Assembly (NCBI GenBank): GCA_002339125.1
Contig: DDJQ01000011.1
Span: 1 to 43,263, forward strand
DNA from: Alteromonadaceae bacterium UBA2620
GTDB taxonomy: Bacteria > Pseudomonadota > Gammaproteobacteria > Enterobacterales > Alteromonadaceae
Direction: 5' to 3'
DNA: 43,263 nt
Below, one piece after another: positions 31,441 through 40,644 of this stretch. The notes beneath the pieces were generated by a model, which was given only the letters and a program-made list of their open reading frames with translations, was not told the DNA's origin and did no database searches. Each line of letters begins with the position of its first letter. Positions within the stretch are counted from its first letter, which is position 1. The position numbers were made by a program, and so were the translations under genes.

Positions 31441-32994
31441 ATGAGCGACGAATTATATACTGAAGATACTGAACACCATCTCGACCTGAGACACCTGACC
31501 CTGGATGACTACCAGGATGTGAAGGAACTCATGGACGATGTCTACCGCAATGTCGGTGGTGCCTGGCCCTATAAAAACTACAAGGCACAAATTACAACTT
31601 TTCGCGACGGCCAGATTTGTATAGAAGATAAAGGCAAAGTAGTCGCCTTTGCCATTTCCGTGATTGTGGATTACGACCAGTTTGGTGATAAGCATTCCTA
31701 TGATGAGATCACCGGCGATGCCTACCTTACGACTCATGATCCAAATGGCGACGTGCTCTACGGTGTCGAAGTGATTGTGTCTCCGGAATACCGCGGCTTG
31801 CGTCTGGGACGCCGTTTATATGAAGCGCGTAAAGAGTTATGCCGTAACCTTAACTTAAAATCTATTATGGCCGGCGGGCGTATTCCCAACTATGCCAAGC
31901 ATGCATCGGAAATGTCGCCCTACGAATATATCGAGCGCGTAAAATCGAAAGACATTTTCGACCCTATCCTTACTTTTCAGTTATCCAATGGATTTGAAGT
32001 AAAGCAAATCATGCAGGCTTACCTGCCTGAAGACAAAGCGTCTAAGGGCTATGCCACACTGCTGCAATGGCACAACATTTATTATGAACCCGGCAATCCG
32101 CAGCTGATCGGTGGTAAAAAGAGTTCAGCCAGAATTGGTTGTGTGCAATGGCAGATGCGCTATTTCGAAAACGTCGAAGAGCTTATTCAGCAGGTAGAGT
32201 ATTTTGTTGACGCACTGTCGGATTACGGCTGTGACGTGGCCCTGTTCCCGGAATTTTTCAATGCACCGCTGATGGGCCTGGCAGAGTCAGAATCCTCTAT
32301 TGATGCCATCTGGCATCTGGCTGAGTATACCGACGAAATTCTTACTGCTACCTCACTACTGGCGGTTTCGTACAACATTAATGTGATTGCCGGTTCCATG
32401 CCGGTGATTGAAGACGAAGAGCTGTATAACGTTAGCTACCTGTGCAAACGTGACGGGACCATAGAAGCGCAGTATAAATTGCACCCTACGCCGCACGAGA
32501 AAAAAGACTGGATCATGAAAGGCGGCAACTACCTGCGCTGCTTTGACACTGATTTCGGTAAAATCGGGATTTTAATTTGTTACGACGTAGAATTCCCCGA
32601 GCTTGCCAGGGTGCTGTCTGACCAGGAAATGCAAATACTGTTTGTGCCGTTTTGGACCGATACCAAAAATGGTTATCTGCGGGTACGCCGTTGTGCGCAA
32701 GCGCGCGCGATTGAGAACGAATGCTATGTAGCCATTGCCGGCAGCGTAGGCAACCTGCCGAAGGTAGATAACGTGGATATTCAGTACGGCCAAACCGCGG
32801 TATTCTCGCCGTCTGATTTTGCTTTCCCGCACGATGCTATCGTCTCGGAAACCACGCCTAATACCGAAATGACGCTGATTGTGGATTTGGATCTGGATAA
32901 ATTAACTACCCTGCAAAATGAAGGTTCGGTACGTAACTACCTCGACCGTCGTCGCGACCTTTACCGGGTGGAATGGCTCGGTGGTGAAGACTAA
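31441..32994 (+). CDS. Bifunctional GNAT acetyltransferase / carbon-nitrogen hydrolase
   Basis: A 517-residue fusion. The N-terminal GNAT domain (about 15-200) has VEVIVSPEYRGLRLGRRLY, with the acetyl-CoA pyrophosphate loop in RGLRLGRRL. The C-terminal nitrilase-superfamily domain (about 225-510) keeps the Glu-Lys-Cys triad: Glu271 (FPEFF), Lys346 (QYKLHPTPHEK) and Cys380 (LICYDVEFPE). This fusion is a known architecture in many bacteria. Amide hydrolysis plus N-acetylation of one small molecule is plausible, but the substrate is unknown. It is 2 bp upstream of the Trx-like gene and diverges from the oxygenase. No strong Shine-Dalgarno is seen. Confidence 0.93.
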   Translation: MSDELYTEDTEHHLDLRHLTLDDYQDVKELMDDVYRNVGGAWPYKNYKAQITTFRDGQICIEDKGKVVAFAISVIVDYDQFGDKHSYDEITGDAYLTTHDPNGDVLYGVEVIVSPEYRGLRLGRRLYEARKELCRNLNLKSIMAGGRIPNYAKHASEMSPYEYIERVKSKDIFDPILTFQLSNGFEVKQIMQAYLPEDKASKGYATLLQWHNIYYEPGNPQLIGGKKSSARIGCVQWQMRYFENVEELIQQVEYFVDALSDYGCDVALFPEFFNAPLMGLAESESSIDAIWHLAEYTDEILTATSLLAVSYNINVIAGSMPVIEDEELYNVSYLCKRDGTIEAQYKLHPTPHEKKDWIMKGGNYLRCFDTDFGKIGILICYDVEFPELARVLSDQEMQILFVPFWTDTKNGYLRVRRCAQARAIENECYVAIAGSVGNLPKVDNVDIQYGQTAVFSPSDFAFPHDAIVSETTPNTEMTLIVDLDLDKLTTLQNEGSVRNYLDRRRDLYRVEWLGGED

Positions 32995-32996
32995 TT

Positions 32997-33719
32997 ATGT
33001 TGCATAAATTCACCGTGGTATTAATGCTGATTGTTGCCTGGCCTCTGCAGGCCGGCGACAACAGCAGTGTTTTTTATGTGCGCCATGAAGATGAGGCCGC
33101 GGTGGTAGAACATACCATCGCTAAGGCCGGCGAAAATCAACAACTGGTTGCGCTGGTGCTGGGTGCCCAGTGGTGCCATGACTCACGGGCGCTGGCTGAT
33201 TATTATAATGACCCTGCGCTAGCAGATGTAACCGAAAACATTGCTTTGCTCCCCGTGGATGTGGGTTATTTAGAAAACAAACACACGTTACTGAGTCAGT
33301 TTGGCTATCCCGCCTATTTCGCAACGCCTACTTTGCTATTGATTGATCCGCAAACCCGGCAGGTGATCAACCGTGCGACCTTGCCAGCCTGGCAAAGTGC
33401 CCACAATGAGTCAGCCACGGCTTTGCAGGACTATTTGCAAGCGCAACAACTGTACTGGCAAACCCAGTGGCAACCGGCCCCGATGGTGCCTGAGCTTGAG
33501 GCTTTTGAAACACAGCAAGCAAGCAGGCTATATGAAGATTACCAGCGACTTGGAAAATTACTGGCCAAAGAGGACAACGGCCAGCCAGCGCCAGGCCTTA
33601 ACGCACAGTGGCGTGCCGTAAAGCAATACCGCATGGCATTGCAGTCGGACCTTATCCGGATGCATCAGGCGGGTGAAATTGGGGATAAAACACCCAACTA
33701 TTCACCAATCGACTGGTAA
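32997..33719 (+). CDS. Exported thioredoxin-like protein with CHDS motif
   Basis: A 240-residue protein. A signal peptide (about 1-19, LQA) precedes a thioredoxin-like domain with LVLGAQWCHDSRAL, where the CxxC is reduced to Cys60-x2-Ser63, and the cis-Pro segment ATPTLLLIDP. The C-terminal ~90 residues are helical, charged and outside the core fold. A single active-site Cys argues for thiol binding, mixed-disulfide chemistry or chaperone function rather than dithiol exchange. It starts 2 bp after the GNAT-nitrilase stop and is probably translated from the same mRNA. The functional link is unknown. Confidence 0.82.
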   Translation: MLHKFTVVLMLIVAWPLQAGDNSSVFYVRHEDEAAVVEHTIAKAGENQQLVALVLGAQWCHDSRALADYYNDPALADVTENIALLPVDVGYLENKHTLLSQFGYPAYFATPTLLLIDPQTRQVINRATLPAWQSAHNESATALQDYLQAQQLYWQTQWQPAPMVPELEAFETQQASRLYEDYQRLGKLLAKEDNGQPAPGLNAQWRAVKQYRMALQSDLIRMHQAGEIGDKTPNYSPIDW

Positions 33720-33842
33720 TCTGCCAAAAAGTACCGGCTAACATTGGTATTGCACAGAAATTAGCGATAACATCAGAGGATAAGGGCCCAGCGCCCGTTT
33801 TCATGAATAATTATATCGCCACAGTTGTCATTAAGAGGGAAT

Positions 33843-34640
33843 ATGGCTAATAACTCGCGCAACGATGACTTTCCCACAATCAGACTCGACGAAGAAGACC
33901 GTCGCGGATATCAAACCAAAACGGCACCGGTTCACCGTTCGGTGACTACTTCACAGACAGCCGCTTCCAAAGAACCAGAAAAAGCCAAAGGCGGCTCAGG
34001 CTGGGGCGTTGTTGCCCTGTTGGTAGCCATTGTAGGTTGTGGTGCTGCGGGCTACTTATTTACGGTTACGCAAAAGCAAAGTGCCACGCTGCAAAACGCA
34101 GAGCAACGTATCCAGCAGTTGGAAAATAAACTGTCTGCCACCGGTGAAGAGATTGGTGAATCAACCGTAGCTTTGCAGGTAAAGGTTACCGAGCTGACCA
34201 ACAAAACTGCTGAGTTATGGGAACAAATGGACAAGCTTTGGGCTTCAGCCTGGCGCCGTAACCAGAAAGAGATTGCTGACCTGACCGATAAAGTCGCCGG
34301 CGATAAAAAGGATCTGCAGGAGTCTGTATCACAGGTTTCACGTAATCTGGATAGCCAGAAAACGCAGTTAGCTACCTTAAATAGCAGCCTGGAAACCGTT
34401 TCGGACGAAATGCTCGCCATCAACGTGCAGATGGAACAGGTTAATGCCAATAGCAGTTCCCGCCAACAGGAAATTAAAAGCCTGAGCGACAAACTGGCTT
34501 TACTTGAGCAGCGCAACAATGCCCTGTCGAGCCGAATAGCGTCGCTGGAATCTGAAATTCGTGAACTGGCCACCAAAGTAGTGAGTTCACCTTCGGCAAG
34601 CGTGCCCGCCTCACCTTCCGGCTCTACCGGCGGTCAGTAG
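33843..34640 (+). CDS. Single-pass membrane protein with long coiled coil
   Basis: A 265-residue protein with a cytoplasmic, charged N-terminal ~50 residues (DDFPTIRLDEEDRRGYQTK) and one membrane helix at about 53-74 (GWGVVALLVAIVGCGAAGYLF). A long periplasmic coiled coil (about 78-245) with heptads such as AEQRIQQLENKLSAT and KLALLEQRNNALSSRIASLESEIRELA follows, then a Ser/Pro-rich tail. AAGAGGG lies 4-5 bp before ATG 33843, preferred to an earlier in-frame start. I do not recognise a named family; it resembles other envelope coiled-coil proteins of Alteromonadales. Confidence 0.8.
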   Translation: MANNSRNDDFPTIRLDEEDRRGYQTKTAPVHRSVTTSQTAASKEPEKAKGGSGWGVVALLVAIVGCGAAGYLFTVTQKQSATLQNAEQRIQQLENKLSATGEEIGESTVALQVKVTELTNKTAELWEQMDKLWASAWRRNQKEIADLTDKVAGDKKDLQESVSQVSRNLDSQKTQLATLNSSLETVSDEMLAINVQMEQVNANSSSRQQEIKSLSDKLALLEQRNNALSSRIASLESEIRELATKVVSSPSASVPASPSGSTGGQ

Positions 34641-34683
34641 GCGTCAGCCATCTACCAAATCAAATTTTGCTTACATAAATGGC

Positions 34684-34700
34684 GCCGGATCCACTCCGGC
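34684..34700 (+). terminator. Hairpin after the coiled-coil gene
   Basis: GCCGGA and TCCGGC pair around TCCAC. The T-rich stretch (TCTATTTTTTAA) only comes about 13 bp later, so termination is uncertain. Confidence 0.3.
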
Positions 34701-34795
34701 GGCATTATATTGTCTATTTTTTAAACTATTCAGACTGATTTTGCGTAATAATAGCTTTCCATGCTGCACCGCAGCACTTTTCAGGGATGCTACTA

Positions 34796-35788
34796 ATGAA
34801 ATCCGTAAAATTATCTTTAGCACTACAGGGCGGTGGCGCTCACGGTGCTTTTACCTGGGGCGTACTTAACCGCCTGCTCGAAGAATCATGGCTCACTATT
34901 ACCGGTATTAGCGGTGCCAGCGCCGGCGCCATGAATGCTGTTATGGTCGCTGAGGGCTGGCGAAAAGACGGTCGTGAGGGCGCTAAACAACAACTGGCTG
35001 ACTTCTGGTATACCGTCGCTGAGCAAAATGTTGGCTTTGAACTCCCTGGCGAACTCAAAAACTCGGTTACCAAATGGTGGCTGAGTGCGTTTCAGTTTCT
35101 TTCCCCGTACGATATCAATTTGCTGGATATCAATCCGTTACGTAACATTGTCGATCAGCAGGTTGATTTTAAAGCCTTACAGCAGGCTAACCCCCTGCCC
35201 TTGTATATTGCCGCCACGGAAGTCAGCACAGGTAAGCTGGCCCTGTTTAACACACCTGAGCTCACCACCGACCATCTGCTGGCTTCAGCTTGTTTACCTA
35301 ACGTGTATAAAGCCATTGAAATAGACGGCAAACATTACTGGGATGGCGGTTATGCCGGTAACCCGGCGATATTCCCGCTTATGAACGAATGTGCAGGTAA
35401 AGATGTACTGATTGTGCTGTTACAGCCCTTAGAACGAGAGGAAGTCCCTAAAAGCTCGGATGATATCAGTGATCGTATTACCGAAATTGGTTTTCACAGC
35501 AACTTTATGCGTGAAATGCACGCCATTGCCAGTGTGAAACGTCTGGTAAGTGGTAAGCGCTTTTTATTGGGCAAGGTTGAGCGACAGATAAAGCAGTTGC
35601 GAACTCATCTGCTCACCAACGGTGAACTGCTCTCTTCGCTGGATAGCGCCAGCAAATACGACAATCGCAAAAAATTTCTTGAGTGTTTACGTGATGCCGG
35701 TGAAGAAACCACCGAAAAATGGCTGGCAAAAAACGCCGATCATCTGGGCAAAAAGCCCAGTTGCGATATTCAGGCGATGTTTGATTAG
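34796..35788 (+). CDS. Patatin-like phospholipase (second copy)
   Basis: A 330-residue patatin-fold hydrolase. It has QGGGAHGAF (oxyanion hole, 11-19), the GASAG elbow with Ser42, and WDGGYAGNPAIFPL with the dyad Asp183. There is no signal peptide. The start is ATG 34796, because AGGG lies at optimal distance; the ATG 9 bp earlier is too close. It is only distantly similar to the patatin at 12068 and longer, with an extra C-terminal helical part (SVKRLVSGKRFLLGKVERQIKQLRTHLL). Probably a cytoplasmic lipid acyl hydrolase; the substrate is not evident. Confidence 0.92.
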   Translation: MKSVKLSLALQGGGAHGAFTWGVLNRLLEESWLTITGISGASAGAMNAVMVAEGWRKDGREGAKQQLADFWYTVAEQNVGFELPGELKNSVTKWWLSAFQFLSPYDINLLDINPLRNIVDQQVDFKALQQANPLPLYIAATEVSTGKLALFNTPELTTDHLLASACLPNVYKAIEIDGKHYWDGGYAGNPAIFPLMNECAGKDVLIVLLQPLEREEVPKSSDDISDRITEIGFHSNFMREMHAIASVKRLVSGKRFLLGKVERQIKQLRTHLLTNGELLSSLDSASKYDNRKKFLECLRDAGEETTEKWLAKNADHLGKKPSCDIQAMFD

Positions 35789-35968
35789 CTGTCAGCGATT
35801 ATAGTCGACGGTAACACAAAGGCTTATCTGTTCGGTTTTCATCAATCCCCTGATTGGTACCGAGCTCATCCATGAGCCAATGTTATCTCATCAATAATCA
35901 AATTCCGATGAAATAAACTCTCTCTTTATCGGGTCTGTTGCGGTATATCGGATATTGAGAGAGCTGAC

Positions 35969-37579
35969 ATGTTGAAATCAATTGGCCGCAAAGTGATGGT
36001 GGGCTACCTGGTGCTTATTATAGCCATGGTGCTGACTGGCATAATTTCCCAGATAAGCCTCAGTCAAATCAGTAAACAAAACCGCCACTTCACATCGCAT
36101 ACCCTGCCCGCATTCACGTTGCTTCAACAAACCCAGGATGAGCTGGCTCAGCTGCATAACCTTAGCTTCGCCCTGTATGGTTACACGATTGACAGTGATA
36201 CTTATGCAGAGCGTTCAGAGCAGCTAAAATCGCAACTACACGACAAACTCTTTCAGTTAGGTGAGAGTCACCTGTTTAACACTGAAGCTCTGAAAACATC
36301 ACTGTATGATCTATTCACTGCCATGGACCATTTGGAGGCTATTCTGAGTGCAGCGGATACTGACTGGGATGCGGCAAGGCACGCTCTGACGCTGATTGAA
36401 AACGCCAGGAACTCCAGCCGTGAAGTGCTAAGCCTGATAAGCCAACAGTCAGCTCAACAGGTGTTTCAGGCCACCGAAGAAGTCAGTGTCACCCTCAGGC
36501 TGATGCGCTGGATTAATTACGCCTCTGTGATGCTGGTTGTGGTAGTGGCCTTGCTCTCTTATCGCTATCTATATCAAAAACTGGTCACGCCATTACTTAG
36601 TATCACAGCTGCACTCACCAGCCTGAGTCATGATAAGAACCTGGAAGTGGTTTTACCTAATGCCAGTAATGATGAGCTCGGACAGGTGGTCAATGCGCTG
36701 AAAAAACTGATTAAGGCCTTAACTGAGGATTACACGGCCTTAAACGCTATGACCAGCCAGCTACGCAGCGCGAGCATAACCTTTATTGAATCAGCCGCTT
36801 CTTCTGATAAACAAGCCCATCATTTATCCGGCCTGGCGGTTCAATTGGACAAGGCTATCGCCGAGGTAGGAGTGCAAATCGCCGGCGCCTCTGAAGATTC
36901 AAAAAGCGTGTCCGAATCAGCGGCATCTACCGCGGCTCTGGTAAGCCAGGGCAAGCAGGAAGTGGCAGTCAGTGCAGCGCAGATAGCCACGCTGCAGCGT
37001 GAAATCAATGAGTCTGCCCGGCAGCTTTCGTCGTTACAAAATGCCGGAAATCAGGTGAGTTCGGTAGTAAAGGTGATTGCTGAGATTGCCGAACAAACTA
37101 ACCTCCTTGCGCTCAATGCAGCTATTGAAGCCGCCCGCGCAGGCCAACACGGCAGAGGCTTTGCGGTAGTCGCGGACGAAGTTCGTACCCTGGCCTCACG
37201 CACTCAACAGTCGACACATCAGATCAACACCATACTGGCACAAATAGTGGATTCCATTACAACAACTGTGCAGGGAATGGAAGCCAACCTAACGTTGACC
37301 TCCGAGGCATTTGAGCAAGCTAACCATACACAAAACGCCCTTAAACAAAGCCAGCAAAGTGTATTATCGCTAAGTGATGATAATCAACAACTGGCCGCTT
37401 CCACACGACAGGTGGTGGTTGCCACACTAACCATTCAGAGTCAGGTTAAGGGGATTAGCCAGCAATCCAACGAATTGCTGCAGCAAAGTGAACTTACCCG
37501 CGCCAAGGCAGGTGAACTCGATGAACTAATGACAACCCTTCCCCAGATAGCCACTAGTTACCGCTTATCATCCGGCTGA
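35969..37579 (+). CDS. Methyl-accepting chemotaxis protein (four-helix-bundle sensor)
   Basis: A 536-residue canonical chemoreceptor. Membrane helix 1 is at about 9-29, a periplasmic helical sensor at ~30-180 (HTLPAFTLLQQTQDELAQLHNLSFALYGY, 4HB-like), and membrane helix 2 at ~182-202. HAMP follows (LVTPLLSITAALTSL...ELGQVVNALKKL), then the signalling domain with hairpin tip EIAEQTNLLALNAAIEAARAG...GRGFAVVADEVRTL (about 372-408). Unlike the MCP at 1907 it has a full external domain. No CheR-binding pentapeptide ends the protein. The ligand is unknown. No other che genes are near. Confidence 0.95.
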   Translation: MLKSIGRKVMVGYLVLIIAMVLTGIISQISLSQISKQNRHFTSHTLPAFTLLQQTQDELAQLHNLSFALYGYTIDSDTYAERSEQLKSQLHDKLFQLGESHLFNTEALKTSLYDLFTAMDHLEAILSAADTDWDAARHALTLIENARNSSREVLSLISQQSAQQVFQATEEVSVTLRLMRWINYASVMLVVVVALLSYRYLYQKLVTPLLSITAALTSLSHDKNLEVVLPNASNDELGQVVNALKKLIKALTEDYTALNAMTSQLRSASITFIESAASSDKQAHHLSGLAVQLDKAIAEVGVQIAGASEDSKSVSESAASTAALVSQGKQEVAVSAAQIATLQREINESARQLSSLQNAGNQVSSVVKVIAEIAEQTNLLALNAAIEAARAGQHGRGFAVVADEVRTLASRTQQSTHQINTILAQIVDSITTTVQGMEANLTLTSEAFEQANHTQNALKQSQQSVLSLSDDNQQLAASTRQVVVATLTIQSQVKGISQQSNELLQQSELTRAKAGELDELMTTLPQIATSYRLSSG

Positions 37580-37725
37580 CCGTTCAGGCCCCGATATTTT
37601 CGACAAACCGGAGCATAAAAACTACCAGAAACCTGGCAATAGCAGTGGCTTATTCCGTAAAATTCAATTTTGGCTGGGCACTCGCTCTGCTTATCCGGCC
37701 CCAGGCTGATTTTTCCGGAGTTATT

Positions 37726-38265
37726 ATGTTAGAAGTGATTATTTTAGCGCTGGCGCTAAGTATGGATGCATTTGCTGTTTCTATCGGACTTGGCTCTAAA
37801 CATGTTATTAATGCCAAATCGCTGTCTCTGTCAGCGGCCATTTATTTTGGCGTTTTTCAGGGGATTATGCCATTAATTGGTTACCTGGGTGGTCAGGGAT
37901 TATTTGGCCTGATTGGCAGCTTTGCGCACTGGATTGCATTTATCCTGTTACTCTTTATCGGCGCAAAAATGGTGTTTGAGGCAGTGTCTGAGGGGATTGA
38001 AGAAGATATCGCTAACATCACATCCCGGGTCATGCTAGTGCTGGCTATCGCCACCAGTATTGATGCCATGGCCGCCGGGTTCTCACTGACATTAATGGAT
38101 TTAAACCCTTTTCTGGCCTGCCTGATAATTGGTATTACTACGTTTGTTTTTAGCTTTCTCGGTGTGCATATCGGTGCGAAAACCGGTACCTGGCTGGAGA
38201 GTAAAGCTGAGCTTATCGGCGGTATAGTACTCATCCTTATAGGCTTTAAAATTCTGTTGTTTTAA
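37726..38265 (+). CDS. mntP: Manganese efflux pump MntP
   Basis: A 179-residue six-helix membrane protein made of two DUF204/MntP repeats: ALALSMDAFAVSIGLG near the N-terminus and ATSIDAMAAGFSL in the second half, each with the membrane Asp needed for Mn2+ export in E. coli MntP. The start is ATG 37726 with CCGGAG 5 bp before it; a longer frame from 37645 lacks support. A yybP-ykoY manganese riboswitch precedes mntP in many bacteria, but its conserved strings were not seen in the ~145-bp leader here. Confidence 0.93.
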   Translation: MLEVIILALALSMDAFAVSIGLGSKHVINAKSLSLSAAIYFGVFQGIMPLIGYLGGQGLFGLIGSFAHWIAFILLLFIGAKMVFEAVSEGIEEDIANITSRVMLVLAIATSIDAMAAGFSLTLMDLNPFLACLIIGITTFVFSFLGVHIGAKTGTWLESKAELIGGIVLILIGFKILLF

Positions 38266-38458
38266 CCCTGTTCAAAACTTAAATTTGCCTGCGCAGCATT
38301 TATGAATCTGGTTGCTAACTGATATGAATGTGCGCTTTTCGTTTTCCTTCCGTAGTGATTATTACTCTCACAAAGTGAGCTTTTCAAATTGGCCTAAGCG
38401 GCGCACCATCCTCTTCCCGCGCCGTACGCCAGTTAAACGAATAAGGATATAAATTACT

Positions 38459-39229
38459 ATGATCAACATGTTAGAAGGCAAAACTGCCATTGTAACCGGC
38501 GCGAGTAAAGGCATTGGATTCGCTATCGCAGAACTCTTCGCCGAAGAAGGCGCCAATGTCATCCTGACGGCCCTGCATCAGGATGAAATAGAAACCGCAG
38601 TCGATAAAATCAACGCTAAAGGGCAAGGTAAAGCCATAGGTATGGTTGCCGACTCGAGCGACCCCGAAGCACCTGAAAGCGTGTTCAGCAACGCTATTAA
38701 TGAGTTTGGCAAAGTGGATATCATGGTCAACAATGCCGGTGTTGGAGAAATGTACGCCGTTGAGAAAACCAGTGATGAGCACTGGGCAAAAATTATGGAG
38801 TTAAACCTGTCCGGAGTGTTCCGTTTTTGTCGTGAAGCGGTTAATCATTTTATGCCACGCAACGAAGGCCGCATTATCAACGTCTCCTCGGTAAACGGCG
38901 TCTTACCTATTTGTGGTGTGGCTTACACCACAACTAAAGGCGGTGTAAACACCATGACCAAGAACATTGCGATCCGTTTGTCTGGTACCAACATCCGTTG
39001 TAATGCCATTGCACCGGGCGTTCCTGAAATTGACGCAGCGAAAGCCTGGGCAGCCGGCGAGCAGGAAGGCGATGACGTAATGCTGGAGTTTTCGGATAGA
39101 TATACCAACACCACCGTGCCTTCTGTAGAACCCCGCGACCAGGCCTATGCAGCACTTTACCTTGCCAGTGAAATGGGTAAAGCCGTCACCGGACAGGTTA
39201 TTCAGGTGGATAACGGCGGATTTCTGTAA
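38459..39229 (+). CDS. SDR family NAD(P)-dependent oxidoreductase
   Basis: A 256-residue classical short-chain dehydrogenase/reductase. It has TGASKGIG (13-20) for the dinucleotide, NNAG (91-94), catalytic Ser143/Ser144 region (NVSSVNG) and Tyr156-x3-Lys160 (YTTTK). It ends with GQVIQVDNGGFL, as 3-oxoacyl-ACP reductase/FabG-like members do. AAGGAT is 11 bp before the ATG, with a second ATG three codons on. It stands alone between mntP and a small lipoprotein gene, with a terminator after it. The substrate cannot be read from sequence. Confidence 0.92.
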   Translation: MINMLEGKTAIVTGASKGIGFAIAELFAEEGANVILTALHQDEIETAVDKINAKGQGKAIGMVADSSDPEAPESVFSNAINEFGKVDIMVNNAGVGEMYAVEKTSDEHWAKIMELNLSGVFRFCREAVNHFMPRNEGRIINVSSVNGVLPICGVAYTTTKGGVNTMTKNIAIRLSGTNIRCNAIAPGVPEIDAAKAWAAGEQEGDDVMLEFSDRYTNTTVPSVEPRDQAYAALYLASEMGKAVTGQVIQVDNGGFL

Positions 39230-39242
39230 TTATTAATACCCT

Positions 39243-39266
39243 GAACCGGCCAAAGGCTGGTTCTTT
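39243..39266 (+). terminator. Terminator after the SDR gene
   Basis: GAACCGGCC and GGCTGGTTC form a 9-bp stem (one G:U) around AAA, followed by TTTC. It starts 13 bp after the stop. Confidence 0.65.
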
Positions 39267-39327
39267 CACCCTGACTTGACCACGCCGCCATCATCATTGT
39301 AAGCAACTCAACGACTAAGAGGCGATA

Positions 39328-39765
39328 ATGATGAGTAGACATCGACAAATGAATCTGTCAATAGCACGGGTGGCGGCAATTACTTTAACCGCCATACTGG
39401 CAAGTGGCTGTGTTTCAAAATCCTCGCTCCCGGCAATAACCGAAACCAATGATGCAGCCACTGTTACTATCTATCGTTCCGATGAATTACAAGGCAGCCT
39501 GACCGATGTGTATATTGGTTGGGATAATGAGTACTTTATTTCACTGGCGCCGCAGCAACATACCCAACTGTTAGTAAACCCGGGGTTTAAAACCTTCAAA
39601 ATTCGCGCTCATGCTGACTGGAGCAATGAGCTGGCCCTTGATTTAACCCCACAACAAGAGATATGCCTGATAGCCGAGGTGAATCCGCAAAATGTGGTAG
39701 GACTTAACTGGGTCGTGTCTGGCTACCGGCTGCGACAGCTGCCCTGTGACTCACTAGCCCTATAA
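39328..39765 (+). CDS. Small lipoprotein, DUF2846-like
   Basis: A 145-residue lipoprotein. The signal is hydrophobic ARVAAITLTAILASGC (Cys28). The mature part reads as a small beta domain with ATVTIYRSDEL, VYIGWDNEYFISLAPQQHTQLLVNPGFKTFKIRA and a late EICLIAEV strand, like DUF2846 proteins. One further Cys is near the C-terminus. AAGAGG is 5 bp before ATG 39328, with a second ATG immediately after that could equally be used. Probably periplasmic or outer-membrane attached; no function known. Confidence 0.72.
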   Translation: MMSRHRQMNLSIARVAAITLTAILASGCVSKSSLPAITETNDAATVTIYRSDELQGSLTDVYIGWDNEYFISLAPQQHTQLLVNPGFKTFKIRAHADWSNELALDLTPQQEICLIAEVNPQNVVGLNWVVSGYRLRQLPCDSLAL

Positions 39766-39822
39766 AAAGGGCCTGTTTCATTTATCTTTAAAAAGCGGTA
39801 ACTTATCTTTAACCAGCCACAT

Positions 39823-40581
39823 GTGAACATTACAAGGATTGTTATATCGGCCGTTTCCGGATATTTGATTGCCGCTTTACTTAACCTGGCCAGTGTTACT
39901 CCGGCCTCTTACCAGCAACCGGCATTTTTGCATAACCACGCCACTGCCGTGGTTTCGCTTTACCAGACGCTCAGCCAATACAGCGACAGCAAAACCGCCG
40001 CTTCAGAAGTCATCCAGCAAGTAAATAATCTGGTTGCATCAGGCCTTGAGTTAAAGCTTGCTGATATGGTGGTAATAAGTATGGCAATACAAAGCGCGAT
40101 CAACCATCAACCAGAGCAGGTTGCACAAATTTATCTGTCGTTAAAGAGCCGTTACAAGCATTCCCGCACATTAAGAAATTACTTTTTTAGTTGCACTTTG
40201 TCCGGCCGGCAAAAATTACGTTCAACCATAAAAGCTCTGCGTTACAGCTTGTCTATGCCAGGCGAATTTGAGAAAGAATTGTCTTTTCTAGGCTATACCT
40301 CAGATGATGAGGAACTAATGTCACTGGCTAACACGCGATACGGTGAAATCAGCTATGATTCGGTGTATCAGGCCTTTTTGTATCGCGCTCTCACAAGTAA
40401 GCCCCTGGAGCATCCGAATACCGTTGCATTACTGTTACGTAACCTGGCTCTGGCCCATAACCAGATTGGCAGCAAGCATATTGAACGACGGCTGATTGTA
40501 CTTATCAGGGAGCTGGAAACAAAGGACGTTATACCCCATTTAACCAACGGCCCTTCAGTGTACAGCTACCTGACCCCGTAA
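39823..40581 (+). CDS. Unrecognised helical protein with N-terminal membrane segment
   Basis: A 252-residue protein that I do not recognise. Residues 5-24 (RIVISAVSGYLIAALLNLAS) are a signal or anchor. The rest is helical, with repeated hydrophobic/charged patterns (ELKLADMVVISMAIQSAI, VALLLRNLALAHNQIG) reminiscent of TPR-like folds but without clear TPR signatures. The proposed start is GTG 39823 with no visible Shine-Dalgarno, so the N-terminus is uncertain. It begins 57 bp after the small lipoprotein gene with no terminator between and may be cotranscribed. It ends at a strong bidirectional terminator. Confidence 0.65.
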   Translation: MNITRIVISAVSGYLIAALLNLASVTPASYQQPAFLHNHATAVVSLYQTLSQYSDSKTAASEVIQQVNNLVASGLELKLADMVVISMAIQSAINHQPEQVAQIYLSLKSRYKHSRTLRNYFFSCTLSGRQKLRSTIKALRYSLSMPGEFEKELSFLGYTSDDEELMSLANTRYGEISYDSVYQAFLYRALTSKPLEHPNTVALLLRNLALAHNQIGSKHIERRLIVLIRELETKDVIPHLTNGPSVYSYLTP

Positions 40582-40598
40582 TAGTCACCGTTCAATAC

Positions 40599-40626
40599 AA
40601 AAAAAGCGCCATACAGGCGCTTTTTT
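40599..40626. terminator. Bidirectional terminator between unknown gene and rpsO
   Basis: AAAAAAAGCGCC and GGCGCTTTTTT form a stem of 11 bp around ATACA. It has T-runs on both strands and serves the two convergent genes. Confidence 0.93.
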
Positions 40627-40644
40627 GCGTTGGTCAATCGCGGA

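Noticed and set aside
34052..34576. 174-codon frame antisense to the coiled-coil gene
   Set aside because: It arises from the heptad codon pattern on the plus strand, is Ser/Leu/Cys-rich and lacks a start signal.
37580..37725. yybP-ykoY manganese riboswitch before mntP
   Set aside because: Looked for because it precedes mntP elsewhere, but the conserved GGGGAGUAG-type string and paired elements were not found.
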